Under the pieces are notes generated by a model. It did not search any database and was not told where the DNA came from. It saw nothing but the letters and a program-made list of their open reading frames with translations. A stretch of DNA of 64,000 nt from Lyophyllum atratum (taxonomy: Eukaryota; Basidiomycota; Agaricomycetes; Agaricales; Lyophyllaceae): contig JACGCN010000050.1 of assembly GCA_014905825.1 (NCBI GenBank), positions 186,001 through 250,000 on the forward strand. The letters are read 5' to 3'. This document shows, piece by piece, positions 21,605-36,252 of this stretch (positions are counted from its first letter, which is position 1; every line of letters begins with the position of its first letter). A program made the translations under genes and the position numbers.

Positions 21605-21960
21605 TCTAGTCAGAGAGAAAGTTCTGGATTCGTCGTGAACGTTTGTTTGCATCGCCGCTTGGCGGCCCGATCATCCACGTTGCCCAGTTTGTGTCTGGCT
21701 CCCCAGGATGGCAAGCCCGAGATGGCCGGTTTGTCTTTGACGTTTGTCTTCGTGATCGACGAATGAGAAGGCTCGTTTGGTTATCGAGCTCTTTTATAAT
21801 ATAGATTATGACATTACCTGATTTTTTAAGCTGCAAGCGTCGAAAGAGATATCTGCTAGTCCTGCGCGTGAATATCTTTGGTTGTATATACATGAATGCT
21901 GTCTATGAGTATGCTATTTTACGAGCGCACCCGTCACCCGTGCTCAATCCCAAAACGCTC

Positions 21961-23301
21961 TCATGCGGTCCAGGTCTTCTGGAGGGCAACAAGTGCGTCT
22001 GCCGCCGCCACGATAGTGTCCTCAGGCTTGATCCACGCGCCAAAGTTGAGATCGTCGTTCGTGCGCTTGGTGTCGAGCCTCGACGCAGGGCCGGGGAGAT
22101 CAGCGAAGTCGCCAACTGCAGCGGTCTTGATCTCGGGGCGGACCTTGTTGAGGTGGGTGACGGCCTCTTTCCAGGTGAGGTTGCCACCATTGGCGATGTA
22201 GCGCTTCTGCTCGAGGGGCTTGCGCGGGACGTTGAGGGCGAGGACGTGTGTCTTGGCGACGTCGCGGACGTCAACGACGAAGGGGGGGATGGGGGGGAGG
22301 GTGCCGCCCGAGATGAGGCCGTAGATCATGCCGTTGGTACCCAGACCGGCGGCAGAGGGAAGAGGGTAGTGCTTGGCATAAGGGCCGAAGACGAACCCAG
22401 GGAGGACTAGAAGGGACGAAGAAGGAGGGTTTAAGGATATGATCGTGGCTATGAAGGAGTAATGTCACACGCACCAGTAGCGACATCGAGTTCGGGGTGG
22501 TCCTTGGCAAACTCCCAGATAGCCTTTTCGGCGAGGTTCTTCGAGGCGAAGTAGACGTAGTAGGGATCCTCGGCCTGTTTCTCGGCCTCCTCCCTTGAAA
22601 CAACACCCCAGTCGGCACCAGTGAAGGTCTGTCCGGCGAAACCAGGGCGTAGAGAGGCTAAAGGAATATATTGCGTTAGACAATGTAGCGTACACAGAAC
22701 CTGTGGGGACATACGATCCATGATGGCACCGAAGCTGCTTGTGATGACGATTTTCTCAATTCCAGCCTTGACGGTAGCCTGGAGGATGTTGGTGGTTCCG
22801 CTGATAGCGCTCTGTAGGGGGTCAGATCAAGATCCACTCATTGAAATGTCTGTCTCTTACGTTCAGTGTATCATCGACAGATGTGCGTCCGGGCAGGGGT
22901 GAAGCGACATGAATGACGGCGTAGACGCCTTGTTGAATCGTTCAAAATCAAGTGAGCTGCGAATTAGAATAGCGACATACCCTTAAGAGCCTCGGATAGA
23001 TCATCAGTTGCGATATCATCGACTTGGACGAATTCGAGTCCTTCGACCTTGACGGTGTCGTTGAGCTGCTTAGCTTTAGCACCGCGGGCCGTTCTGAGGG
23101 AAAGTGTCGTGAGTTAAGACGTCGCCCAAATAGAAAATCGCTACGAACCCTCGTACGCGGTATCCAGCTGCCAAGAAGTGATCGGCGACCTGTCCAGCAA
23201 TGAAGCCGGTGATACCAGTGACCTAGAAGCCAGCAAGATCGTTAGTTGTCGTCCAAGCGGTCGAAGAAGATCGAACTCACCAAAACAAGTTTTCCAGACA
23301 T
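21961..23301 (-). CDS. NAD(P)-dependent epimerase/reductase (DFR- or GRE2-like)
   Basis: An extended short-chain dehydrogenase of about 340 residues, probably cytosolic. Start ATG 23299-23301 (MSGKLVLVTGITGFIAGQVA) gives the GxxGxxG dinucleotide motif. The next segments are VQVDDIATDDLSEAL and AVIHVASPLPG, then ITSSFGAIMD, and the catalytic YxxxK is within YVYFASKNLAEKAI, with the Ser in ITSS. The C-terminal substrate domain includes PPFVVDVRDVAKTHVLAL. Stop at 21961-21963. Relatives reduce dihydroflavonols, cinnamoyl-CoA, methylglyoxal or other ketones/aldehydes; the substrate here is not predictable. At least six short introns. TATATAAA stands 83 bp upstream, suggesting inducible expression. 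The Helitron 5' end lies only about 155 bp beyond its stop codon. Confidence 0.9.
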
Positions 23302-23383
23302 GATGATTGTAGATGTAGAGAGGTAAGTTGGAGATGAAGATGAACGAGGAATTCTGAGGATTCAATTCCCAAAACGCTGGTGG

Positions 23384-23391
23384 TTTATATA
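23384..23391 (-). promoter_or_regulatory. TATA box of the epimerase/reductase
   Basis: On the minus strand TATATAAA lies about 83 bp before the start codon at 23301. Confidence 0.6.
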
Positions 23392-26300
23392 GCCATGCCT
23401 CGTATGTGGAAGGTGATCCGAGATCCACGAACAGAAGTAGATAGATGCGTCCTGAATGGCTGATGGTGCCATTCACTTCAACTTAATCATCCGATGACCC
23501 AGGCGACAAGAGCTTCTCACCGCACGTCAAAAACAAGGGGAACCCCAACGGCTTATTGACCACTCAGAAGTGCTCCGCAAACAGCAACCGTACCCGAACT
23601 TCCAAATCACTCGTAGGAGAGGGCTCGGCCATTCTCCGTATGGGCCAGACGTTAGTAATAATGATGAGGCCACGTATGTTCTGGCTTAGAGGGCCATATA
23701 CATGTAGATAACAGAGCATCGGACACTGCCGCAGAATCATCGCCGAGGGTCTTTGCTCCATGTGAAAAGATGGCATGGATCGAATTGGGCTGAATAATCC
23801 CATATTGGTCTTCGTGACGTGGGCTTTGTACGCTGGTCCGCTCGTAATACTTTATTCGCGAATGGCAACGGTTGAATCTGTTCGGATACGCGGAACTGTG
23901 ATGTCCTCACGCATCGAGGGTGGAATAGTCTGAACAAGAGAGAGGAGGAGAGAGGTGCAACTGGTGCAGCTGAGAAAACAAAAATTGAAGCCCCGGGCCG
24001 AGAGGCTGGATAATAACATGTCGCCTTGCATTGACAACATATACAAACAATTCGTTTTGCTTTCCACCTCGAGCACGCCAGTCCAAAGTCAAGGCCACAA
24101 GAAAGTCTACTGCTGCATGCTTGAGTATACTTAGTAATTCCGGGCTCGTGTGGTGATGATTGGACTACAAGTCTGTACGCCTGACCTCGGTAGCCCTTGA
24201 CGTCGAGGATCATCTCAGATGTGGACCGGGGTCTACTCTGGTCTGACCAACGACTGATCCCGTCTTCCATCATGACCGACAGGAGATTCCAGGTGTCCTG
24301 CTTGGTCAGAGATCTCCTTCTAACCCCAGCCGAGCGTCCTGAGTGACCACTCCTTGATTTTGTTGTCTTATGGGCAGTCCCTTGCACCCTGCCTCAAGGC
24401 AGCCTTTCGCCCGTTGCTCGTGAACCTCGGGAGAATCGAAGCGCTTCTACTCCGAGTGCCATTGCGTTTTATGTTACAGTAGGTGTGTTCAAATCCTTGG
24501 AAACGCCTTTTCATCCCATCTTAGGCTTAGGAGCTCGGTCATAAAGACCCTGTGGCTCATACGGAGAGCTGCAGCTGCCTAGGCACCTTCATTTCGCTTG
24601 AGCGAGCTCGCTTTGTAATTTCGTCGCTGAAACTGCATGTCTAGGTTCGGGTGGCCATAGCCAATGGACATGTCATACGTAGTCAGGTGCGCCTTCGTCA
24701 TCGCCAGGAGAAGACGCAGGCAGCTCAAGAGATGGTCTGCGGGATGCTACACTCTTCCTCAATCGCCGTAATATCTTCCTTTCGTTTACCATTCAATATC
24801 TGATTGATCGTTGATCGTGGCGCTGTTGACATCGGAGCCGTAGCCTGTCGTTGACAAGCTACGGAGCACATAAGACGAAAAACAAATGACGAGAGATCGA
24901 GACATGCCTGTAAATTTTGCGCCGTATGTCTCTCTCCTGGCGCTCACTAGGAATGACTGCGGGCCTTCGCTGCCTCAAGGTACATCTTTTGTTGGAATAA
25001 GTTCTGCACATACGCAGCTGGATACACGAGAGATGTACAACATAATTAATCGAGACGTTCGGTAGATGATGGGTGGTCGACAATAGATAAGATAAGATGG
25101 TCAATGTAGCGTGCGAAATGTTGACGATGGCTCCCCAGTGTCAGCCTCCTCCAACCCTACCCTTGAACCCTTCCACTCAAGCTTCCAACGCGTTTCCATT
25201 GACACTTACCGCGACGTCAGCCTATACGCTGTGGACTATAACAATATCTTCTTCACCGAAACCCCATTCATCACGATTCACATTGAAGAGTCAACCACCG
25301 GCCCGGCGCACGAAACTTCAAACGCGCAAGTTGACGAAACTTGAACGTTGAACGTTGACCAGCATGAACCAGCCGCATACATTAACATGGCAACAGGAAT
25401 ATGCATCCGAACGCGTGTTTCTCTGGATTCAACTCTTCCTGGCAGGCCTCTAATTTTGTAATGGACGAGTCACGAATCAGCCATACTCACAGCCTCTCAC
25501 AGCTTGAAAACAGGGACTCTCGTCAAGCGCATTGACACTTACACGTGCAGATAGCGTGCCACAGGCCTTTTCTTGGTCTGCCCCTCCTGTTCAATCACTG
25601 AGTGACGCTAAGTTCTAACTGACAGGACGCACACTGGCCCTGCGCACTCTTCATTCACCGGATGCCGGCTTTATATCCCTCAATAGCCTCGAATCTCCTT
25701 TCGCTGGGGAGTTTCTTGGTGGCATTCATGCTTATGTGCTTTCAGATATCGACAACCCTGACGCGCTACATTGTCGGATTCATAATTGGCTTGGTTTGCG
25801 CACTTATCATCTGGTGTGTCTGGATGGCGTGGGAGGGAAACGGAATTCCGGTTGAGGCATTGGTTCAAGACGGTTATACGACAAGCTGGTGATGAAAAAA
25901 CGCAGGGCGACACCGACTCGGAGCACAAGGCTGTGCTTGGATGGTCAACACATCTTCGGTCTTAGTTGGAGATCATGTTGTCGCGTGCTCGTCGGGGAGG
26001 GAAAAAATTTTGACAGTCAGAATTTGGGGGTGTAAGATATGTCATTTTCGTGTAGACCCATCCATGGATACTTCTGTGGTTCATTTTAACATTGATTCTC
26101 CGTTTATGCATCTAGATCTTCAAATTCCGATCTCAAGTTGTGGTGATTCGAATGGGACGAGCGTCGAGGACTCCGTGCGATCCAAGCCCACCAGTCGCCC
26201 TCCATCTTCTGTCCGCATTTGTTCCTCTCAATCTAGAGGACTAGGAGTCTCTCCCGCGTCTGCAATCTGAAGCAACTACTCCTTCGTGAATCGTGACATG

Positions 26301-26518
26301 GAGTGGGATGTCATAACTTATAATTATTTGTTTGTGGTTTTGATGTTGTCTTCATGTTCTAATTATATCTCAAGTTGGAATCTTGACGCCAGACTGATGA
26401 AAATCAGTGTCATGGTCATATGGCGGTGTTTGGATATTCGAGGTGTGTGGAAATCCCTCTTGACATGTCGTCCTGATCTTTCACCCCAAGTCCATCCACT
26501 CAGCACAACCTGCACTCG
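23392..26518. other. Long region with only weak gene candidates
   Basis: Between the reductase promoter and the large membrane glycoprotein. A minus open frame (23737-24387) has no domain. Plus segment 25111-25344 is open with a natural-looking composition but lacks an ATG and splice partners. A small membrane ORF at 25662-25892 is listed separately. ATG ORF 25941-26270 has no domain. A TGAACGT triplet repeat occurs near 25343-25358. Confidence 0.4.
25662..25892 (+). CDS. Possible small membrane protein, 76 residues
   Basis: An ATG-started frame encodes two closely spaced hydrophobic segments (LLSLGSFLVAFMLMCF and YIVGFIIGLVCALIIWCVWM) and a short polar tail. There is no family match. It may be a real small gene, an upstream exon of a longer gene, or chance; it sits 626 bp before the 698-residue glycoprotein gene, on the same strand. 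Confidence 0.3.
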   Translation: MPALYPSIASNLLSLGSFLVAFMLMCFQISTTLTRYIVGFIIGLVCALIIWCVWMAWEGNGIPVEALVQDGYTTSW

Positions 26519-28615
26519 ATGATCGTAATCTCAGACAGCCTCACCACTGGCCAGATCACCTTCATCCTACGTGCGGCCATACAAGTCCTCTCATATGGGG
26601 GTCTCTTCGTCCTCGGCTTCATTATTCTCGGGAGCGCGCCGCACACGGCCCCCGTCGAAACTCATGATGTCCTCAACCCCATAGTCGGCCAGTCGAGCGC
26701 CACAACTAAAGCCATGAGGTGGATCTTCCCGCGGGTCAGCCAGAAAAAGAACGATCTAGTACCATCCCTTCGTCTTCTCCTCGCCCTCCTTCTTTTCCTC
26801 TCTTACGCGCTCTTCGTGAGCGTTAGCGATATTGGATTCATCGGCTTTCACGCGTGCGATGTAGCCGGGGCTAATTTTCTTGCTTTCCCCGCATCCGTCA
26901 CGTCCGACGACAATGCTCGGAAACTCGTCGCCGCCAACTTCCTCAGCGGCACGGACCCCGCTTCTGTTCGCGCTTATCGGTGCGACGCAGCGGAGCCGCA
27001 CTATTTCGGTGTCGATGCCACCCTCCTCAACTGTACCTCATGGCGCAATTCCACGTACGCCGATCCGAATGAATTCCGCGATATCAACACCACGGACAGC
27101 GACGTCCTTATGCCCCTCCAGCTTACGCGGTACAACTATGCGAGGTCGAATATCCTTGACCTCAACATGTATTATAGCGGGTTTGGTCCGCAGAGGCTTT
27201 CTCGGCCTGTGATTTCGCGTGGGCTTGCTATTGCACCACACGCGACGGGATTGAGGGTAGTGGTTGGCGTGCCCCACCTTTTGCCTCATCAGCAAGTCGT
27301 GATACCTAAAACACTGGCGTTGGAGGTTGATATAGGGTGCATGAGTTTGGGTATCGGAGGTATGGAGGACGCGGAGAACAGTGATTCGACCACTTCCAAA
27401 GATGTCTACGCGATGGGCGATTCATGGCGGGACTACACTGGGCCCGATTATCTTTCAAGCGTACTATCAGAAACTGTCGACATAGTCCGAGAGGGTTTGT
27501 TACCTCTGTTCAACCCATCCGCCAAGAACGCCAACGGCGACCTGCTAAGCTACAACGACTCCTTCGGGTCATCCGGCTGGCAAGCGTCGATCGGTTTCGT
27601 CGGCATGCCCGTGATGCACGAGGGGCTGTTCAACTCCACTCCCGGCGGGGACGCCACGTACGATCTCGAGAAAAACTGCACCAAAAAACTGCACACGCAG
27701 CTAGGCCTTCCGCTCAACAAAAACCACACCACCCCCGGCGCATGTAACCTCCTCCAAATAGGGGGTTCGGTTGTCCAAAACGGAACGGTGTACACCATGT
27801 TATCCAGGATGGCGTGTGCGTCGACTACCCAGGTGAACATGGTCTCAGCCAAGATAGCAGTCGACGCAACTGGGAACACCACAGTCGACCTCACGCGCCT
27901 CCCGAGCAACCTCAATGTCATCGAGGCAGACTACTGGGACGCCGTCCCCTCCACCCTGATCCCAGGTGCCATTGACCTCAAGCTGTACGATGCCATCAGG
28001 CGATACATCCTCTCCCCCAACGCCACTGGGCCTTCCAGCCACTTCATCTTCCAGCATTTCGACTTAGGCGGCGGCGTGTCTGCCCTGCAGAAAGGCCTTG
28101 GAGCCGGTGTGGGGTCGGTGTTCTCGAAGGTGGGGACGGCATGGGCCCTGGGTGACTCGTACCTGGCGGTTTTGGGGGAGGAGCAGTATTATGCCGCGAA
28201 CCTTAGTAGCAGCAAGGTTACGACGTGGGCGGGGGAGATGGCGGGCTCGTATGTTCAGGCGACGTTGGGGTATAATGGGTGGGCGGCGAGAAATGGTGAG
28301 GCGTTGGTGGTGACGAGTACGGGAGGGCGTAGTGCAGCGTGTTTTGATGCGCGGTATGGGGCTGCGTTTATGCCTCTCTTCATTGCAGCCCTTGTGGTCC
28401 TTTTGTGGGGGGTTGTCGTGGTTCTGACGACTGGGATAGCCCGGATCCAGGATTTAAAGATCGCGTATGGGGGCTTGACTCCCTATACGAGCAGTGTGGA
28501 GGCCGATGTACAACAGGAGCAGATGGTACTTACTTGGAAGAGTGATCCTCATGCACACCTCGAGGTGGTCCCGAAGGATACGTCAGAGGATCAGGACGCC
28601 GCTGCAAAACCGTGA
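26519..28615 (+). CDS. Large intronless membrane glycoprotein, unknown family
   Basis: One uninterrupted frame of 698 codons, ATG 26519 to TGA 28613-28615. Helices are predicted at about residues 12-35 (AIQVLSYGGLFVLGFIILG), 81-107 (LLALLLFLSYALFVSV) and 630-655 (PLFIAALVVLLWGVVVVLTT). Between helices 2 and 3 lies a roughly 520-residue segment with more than ten N-x-S/T sequons and scattered Cys, so it should face the ER lumen/cell surface. A short acidic cytoplasmic tail follows. Proteins of this plan, with two helices, a large ectodomain and a final helix, occur in basidiomycetes without assigned function. Lack of introns is unusual beside its intron-rich neighbours. I do not recognise a domain. 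Confidence 0.8.
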   Translation: MIVISDSLTTGQITFILRAAIQVLSYGGLFVLGFIILGSAPHTAPVETHDVLNPIVGQSSATTKAMRWIFPRVSQKKNDLVPSLRLLLALLLFLSYALFVSVSDIGFIGFHACDVAGANFLAFPASVTSDDNARKLVAANFLSGTDPASVRAYRCDAAEPHYFGVDATLLNCTSWRNSTYADPNEFRDINTTDSDVLMPLQLTRYNYARSNILDLNMYYSGFGPQRLSRPVISRGLAIAPHATGLRVVVGVPHLLPHQQVVIPKTLALEVDIGCMSLGIGGMEDAENSDSTTSKDVYAMGDSWRDYTGPDYLSSVLSETVDIVREGLLPLFNPSAKNANGDLLSYNDSFGSSGWQASIGFVGMPVMHEGLFNSTPGGDATYDLEKNCTKKLHTQLGLPLNKNHTTPGACNLLQIGGSVVQNGTVYTMLSRMACASTTQVNMVSAKIAVDATGNTTVDLTRLPSNLNVIEADYWDAVPSTLIPGAIDLKLYDAIRRYILSPNATGPSSHFIFQHFDLGGGVSALQKGLGAGVGSVFSKVGTAWALGDSYLAVLGEEQYYAANLSSSKVTTWAGEMAGSYVQATLGYNGWAARNGEALVVTSTGGRSAACFDARYGAAFMPLFIAALVVLLWGVVVVLTTGIARIQDLKIAYGGLTPYTSSVEADVQQEQMVLTWKSDPHAHLEVVPKDTSEDQDAAAKP

Positions 28616-30659
28616 TTATTCACCCACTAGGACTCAGTTATGACCAACTCGAAGATGGGATTTGTTGCTACAGTCGTCTGTTTTACGAGTGCGAGGGGTG
28701 TCTAGTCAGTTTTATGAATACCATGAGGTTTTGACGAATACCGAGGCCACTCAGATGTATGGTTCACCAGTCACCATCGCGGGCCGTTCCCGAGTCGACA
28801 AAGAAGCCATAGATATGCGTGTCATGATGCAATGTGCCTATAGGCTGGCAAGTTCTACGATGACTAGTAGTCTGGGCCGCAGCAGCTAATATGTGAGGAG
28901 ATGGTGCTGCTCAAAAGATAGATCCTGGGCAACTAGGCCGCCGTCGTGGTCAACACGAGTCGCCCGCAAGGATCTAACTAACAAGGAATGCGAGTCGAAG
29001 AAGACCCTTGCGGAGTATAGCCCTTCCTAAATCAGTCCGATACTTAATTGCGGCAAGTCAGAGGTACTAGGGTACTAAAATTATATAAAAGGTTGAAGTC
29101 AAGGCCCAGACTGGGCTCAGAGTGGTCGTGATAAGAGCCAAGCGAGAACACAGCAGGTGAGATACAAGGACGGTTTTCACGGCGACCATGACGTTTGATT
29201 CTCGCTCTCGCCAATTCGCCTTGTCATTAGCAAGCCACAGGCCTCTCGAATGCACAGCAGATGATAATCGATGGTCGGCTGGACTCTAAGGACGTTGACC
29301 GCAGAGAGTAATGGTGTTTATTTTGTATGTTTGGGCGATCTGGCGCCATCAGTACTGTATCGGTATTCCTTTCGTAGGCGCCCCCGAGGTCAGGATTCAA
29401 CTGCTCGTTTTCGTTCTGGCGCTCATAGAGGCTGTAGCTTTACTGTGGATTTGTATCGTTATCTGGGGTCCTCGATTGGTAAACGGGCTGCGAGATCATT
29501 TGTGTGTTGCAACTTGCCTCTAGTTGGCGCACCCCAAGAGCACAGTGCTTCTAGGCCCTGGAGGTTCAACAGCCTCGTGGTGAATAGTGAATGATTTATC
29601 GAGGTCCGAGAAGTCGCCCGCGATCTTTAAAGGGCTGGTAGAACGGTCTGCCTCGCTTCAGAGCCCACAGCGTATAGCACTAGTTTGACCCCAATCGCTC
29701 GCGTTCTTCGCACCCTTCCAGCAACAGGCTTGGCAAGAACATCGCTGAACATCGACAACAGTGGCTTGTCGTGCTCATTTCCTCGCTAGACTTTCGACGG
29801 TGGTGGGCGTGTTAGCGAACCTGTGCCTCATGTTCGTCAGATGATGTCCCAGCCCTGCCCGTCGGGCCCGAAGCGCTACTCGATAAAGTTGACCGCTGCT
29901 TTAGGACGAGTCAAGCAATGACCTTGAGAAGTCAGGTTATCTGAGTGGATACAGACATGCTCACCATTCCTTCCAATCGGTACACCCCTCCGCCTTTCAG
30001 TTGGAGTGTGGATAATCGTCGTATCGTCGTTCGATGGTCTTGATTATGCGATGTTAACTCAACCCAGTTCAAGGTTACACTGGTCACGCGTGGTCACTCG
30101 GCAACGGCGGTGATCCTTGATCTTGATTTGGTTAGATGCGCCGCACACTCATCGCTGTTTCGTTTCTCAAACCTCTCCTGCATACGCGCTCATCACCGCG
30201 CGTGTTAACACCTTTCATGATTCAGACCCGTTATCTTCACATCCACCAGCCAGGGTATTTTTCATCGTCGTCTAATAAACCGCAATCTAGGATGCTCTAA
30301 GTCTAGTCGAACATTGATCCATATAGCTTGACACTTGGGCGGGACCGAGCAACCTTTCTCGATGCCTGTCGCTACAGCGCTCGCCGCCCTCATGCAGCTT
30401 GCAGCTTGCAGGCCGCAATAAAGTTTACTCTGAAACGCCGGGAATCGCGAAATATATGATGGGGAAATCCCATCTTTGATGCATCTCTGATCCATCAAAT
30501 TTTCCAGGTGCAAGGGGCTGTGCGTGGTTTCCAACCCCGTCCAAAATATGCTTTTATGGCGAAGCTCCCGTGTTTCGGCTCCTTGAGGAGCTTGAAGCCC
30601 CCCCCACTGTGTGCACCCCACCCCGATCGCTGGACGTTCTTTTTCGCAGCTGCGCTGCC
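28616..30659. other. Two-kilobase intergenic region
   Basis: Upstream of the chitin synthase. It contains a 70-residue ATG ORF listed separately (29311-29523) and no recognisable domain. A minus open frame at 30262-30678 is antisense to the chitin synthase leader and start and is not called. Confidence 0.5.
29311..29523 (+). CDS. Possible small hydrophobic ORF, 70 residues
   Basis: ATG 29311 opens a frame with one long hydrophobic stretch (QLLVFVLALIEAVALLWICI) after an aromatic-rich start. There is no domain, no intron signal and no neighbour that explains it. It may be a gene fragment. Confidence 0.22.
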   Translation: MVFILYVWAIWRHQYCIGIPFVGAPEVRIQLLVFVLALIEAVALLWICIVIWGPRLVNGLRDHLCVATCL

Positions 30660-34128
<3,469 letters not shown>

Positions 34129-34581
34129 TCACCGGGTTTAACAATTACGGTTCAAGCTCAAGGGTTAATCATTGACTAACGAGTTTACTCTACACTTATC
34201 ACACCTAAATATACCTTTGAAAAAAAAATTGACAATTTTCATGATCAAACCTGTGAACTCGATGCTTCGTGGACACAAACTTCATAAACTCCAAATTAGT
34301 CTAGCCGTCAGTCACAACGAGCCTTGTACTTCGCAGTTTCAGCTGATGCCTTTGTATGAGCATTAGCACTTGCAATAGCCTCCCTCACGAGCGATCTTGC
34401 TCGTTCGAGTGGTCGATTATTTGAGTGAGTGGCTATGAGGTGAGGTGATACGCCCGTAGATTCTTGTTATCACCCACTTCATATAACGCAACACAGGGAT
34501 TCGAGGTGAAATAGACCTCATTGTCTCCTACTCATCATGAGAGGATATATTCCGGTGCAGAACATATACCGCATAGCAGTC
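34129..34581. other. Convergent intergenic spacer
   Basis: It lies between the chitin synthase and F-box stop codons. There is an A-run near 34220. No gene is seen. Confidence 0.5.
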
Positions 34582-36252
34582 CTAGTAATCATCTGAGTAC
34601 TCCAACTCGGATGCAGACGATTCCGATTCCATTTCTTCACCTCCTTCCAAGTCATTCCCGTTCCAATCAACCTTCTCGACAATCTCGTGCAGTTGGTGAA
34701 GATATCTTGTCTCATCATAGCAATCTTCTAACTCTAAGTGGGGAAGAATTACGCCTTCTTCTATCCTCGCCCTTAAACCAGATTTCAGGTGCCCGAGATA
34801 CGACTTCCCGAGCCAATGGCGTGTCGTAAGGGTGCGGGCCTCGATCCTGAGGATCTGTAGAGCCGTGAATTTCACAGCACCACGCTGGTTCAACTTCTCG
34901 AGCGCAGCCGACGTGCCGTAGGAAAAAGCATCGAGGAAACCTACAAGGTCACATCCAATACGAAGCCTCTCCAATCGCCTAAGGCCACCGAAATAATTCC
35001 GCCAAAAGGTCTCGTTGAGATGGCAGCTAACGAATAATGATTCGGCATGCTCCAACGAAAGCGCATAGAGGCAGATCATCGTCAATTTCTCAGCCAAAGC
35101 ATCGGCCCTTTGGGTGGGCAGTAAGCTGATCGTAAGCTGGCATCGGACCGAGGGCTTATCTGCCCTCCCCTTCTCTGACAACCAAGGAATCCCAGGCGAC
35201 ACGTAAACCTGTATTTCTTCCTGGCGGACCTCAAGGGAACGAATAGGTGCTGGGAGGCGTTTCCCGAGATTTACAGCCAAGTGTTCAACAACGGCCGGGA
35301 CGTCATGATCAAGTGGGGTAAAGTGGCATTCGACCTCGACTTCAGCAGTTGTGGGAAAGGCGATATGATCCAAGAACAAAGCACAATCGCGAAGAGAGGA
35401 TTTAATTGCGAGGATGCGAAGGCGTAAAACTCTTGCTGTAGGGGTCGTCACATCCACAGGAGCCGGAGCAAAATCGGAAGAAATCCGCAGAGTCTCCAGG
35501 CGAGGTGCATGAGAAAGTGCCGCGATAACTTGGGCCACTGTGGGATGCCATGCATGTGGGATATCGTGGACCTCGAGGAATGTCAGGTTGGAGAAGATGC
35601 GGGATCGCCAGTTTAAGCCACATTGCGTCAGTTTCAGTGTAGTCAAACGGGGAGAGACCCCAGAGAATAAATTGTCCGGCAGCTTGATCCTGTCAAGACA
35701 GATATTTAGGGATTCCAATCTGGGGGCAGGGGAGGAAAGAACTTCGATGAGGTCCAAGGATTCCATTTCCTGCGTGTCCTTATACCAACCCCGGTGGAGG
35801 GCAAGTTCCTTGACGCGAGGCAACTGTGCCATAGCCATCTTGATAACCCGCAGTCTTCGGCAATCAACTTTGCAGTGGTAGCCGAACCAAATCGCCACTC
35901 TCAACGAGGCCATTTTTGAGCGTGATAACATCTCCTCCACCCATCGCGGATAGTCGAAAGATATATCAGTCCAGAGATTGGGGAATTTTAATGAAACGCT
36001 CCTCCAGTGGGAGCATACATGAGATACGCGAATCCACGCATCAGGCTTATAATAAAGCAAAGCGGTCTGCTGGAAGACCATCGCAAGGATTTCTGGTGGA
36101 AGACGGAAGATAAGGCTCAATTCGTTGTGGCGTCGCCACCAGGAACGCGTTACTGCTTCCAAAGCGGAAATCTCCTCTCGAATACGAGCATAAGCAGCCT
36201 TCCGCACTGTGATGCTGCTGAATGCGGAGGCTTGTATGTCTATGAGAGTCAT
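34582..36252 (-). CDS. F-box protein with leucine-rich C-terminal region
   Basis: An intronless gene for 556 residues, ATG 36250-36252, stop TAG 34582-34584. A short N-terminal helix (about residues 15-45) is followed by the F-box: LIFRLPPEILAMVFQQTALL and then RVSHVCSHWRSVSLKFPNLW. The Trp-containing CSHWRSV and the PNLW end are typical of basidiomycete F-box proteins. The rest is a Leu-rich array with recurring RLESLNICL / RLTTLKLTQC units. It would recruit substrates to an SCF ubiquitin ligase through Skp1; the target is unknown. F-box families are strongly expanded and variable in Agaricomycetes. The acidic C-terminus ends ELEYSDDY. Confidence 0.85.
   Translation of the reverse strand: MTLIDIQASAFSSITVRKAAYARIREEISALEAVTRSWWRRHNELSLIFRLPPEILAMVFQQTALLYYKPDAWIRVSHVCSHWRSVSLKFPNLWTDISFDYPRWVEEMLSRSKMASLRVAIWFGYHCKVDCRRLRVIKMAMAQLPRVKELALHRGWYKDTQEMESLDLIEVLSSPAPRLESLNICLDRIKLPDNLFSGVSPRLTTLKLTQCGLNWRSRIFSNLTFLEVHDIPHAWHPTVAQVIAALSHAPRLETLRISSDFAPAPVDVTTPTARVLRLRILAIKSSLRDCALFLDHIAFPTTAEVEVECHFTPLDHDVPAVVEHLAVNLGKRLPAPIRSLEVRQEEIQVYVSPGIPWLSEKGRADKPSVRCQLTISLLPTQRADALAEKLTMICLYALSLEHAESLFVSCHLNETFWRNYFGGLRRLERLRIGCDLVGFLDAFSYGTSAALEKLNQRGAVKFTALQILRIEARTLTTRHWLGKSYLGHLKSGLRARIEEGVILPHLELEDCYDETRYLHQLHEIVEKVDWNGNDLEGGEEMESESSASELEYSDDY

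Larger units (their letters stand above)
20604..21805 (-). mobile_element. Helitron-like rolling-circle transposon, non-autonomous, 1,202 bp
   Basis: Read on the minus strand, the element begins with TCTATATTATAAAAG immediately after an A (21806). It ends with a GC-rich hairpin (CCGTGC, loop GTA, GCACGG) followed seven bases later by CTAG and then a T (20603). TC at the 5' end, a 3' hairpin just before CTRR, and insertion between host A and T without target duplication are the established Helitron hallmarks. The element is too short for a Rep/helicase and no such motif is present, so it must be non-autonomous. It carries one spliced ORF in the same orientation and an internal imperfect tandem duplication. 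Confidence 0.72.

Noticed and set aside
4767..23301. Secondary-metabolite gene cluster (oxidase, factor, transporter, reductase)
   Set aside because: No polyketide synthase, peptide synthetase, terpene cyclase or prenyltransferase is present, and unrelated genes lie between.
23737..24387. Minus-strand open frame of 216 codons
   Set aside because: There is no domain, irregular composition and no splice continuation; it lies in an otherwise gene-free stretch.
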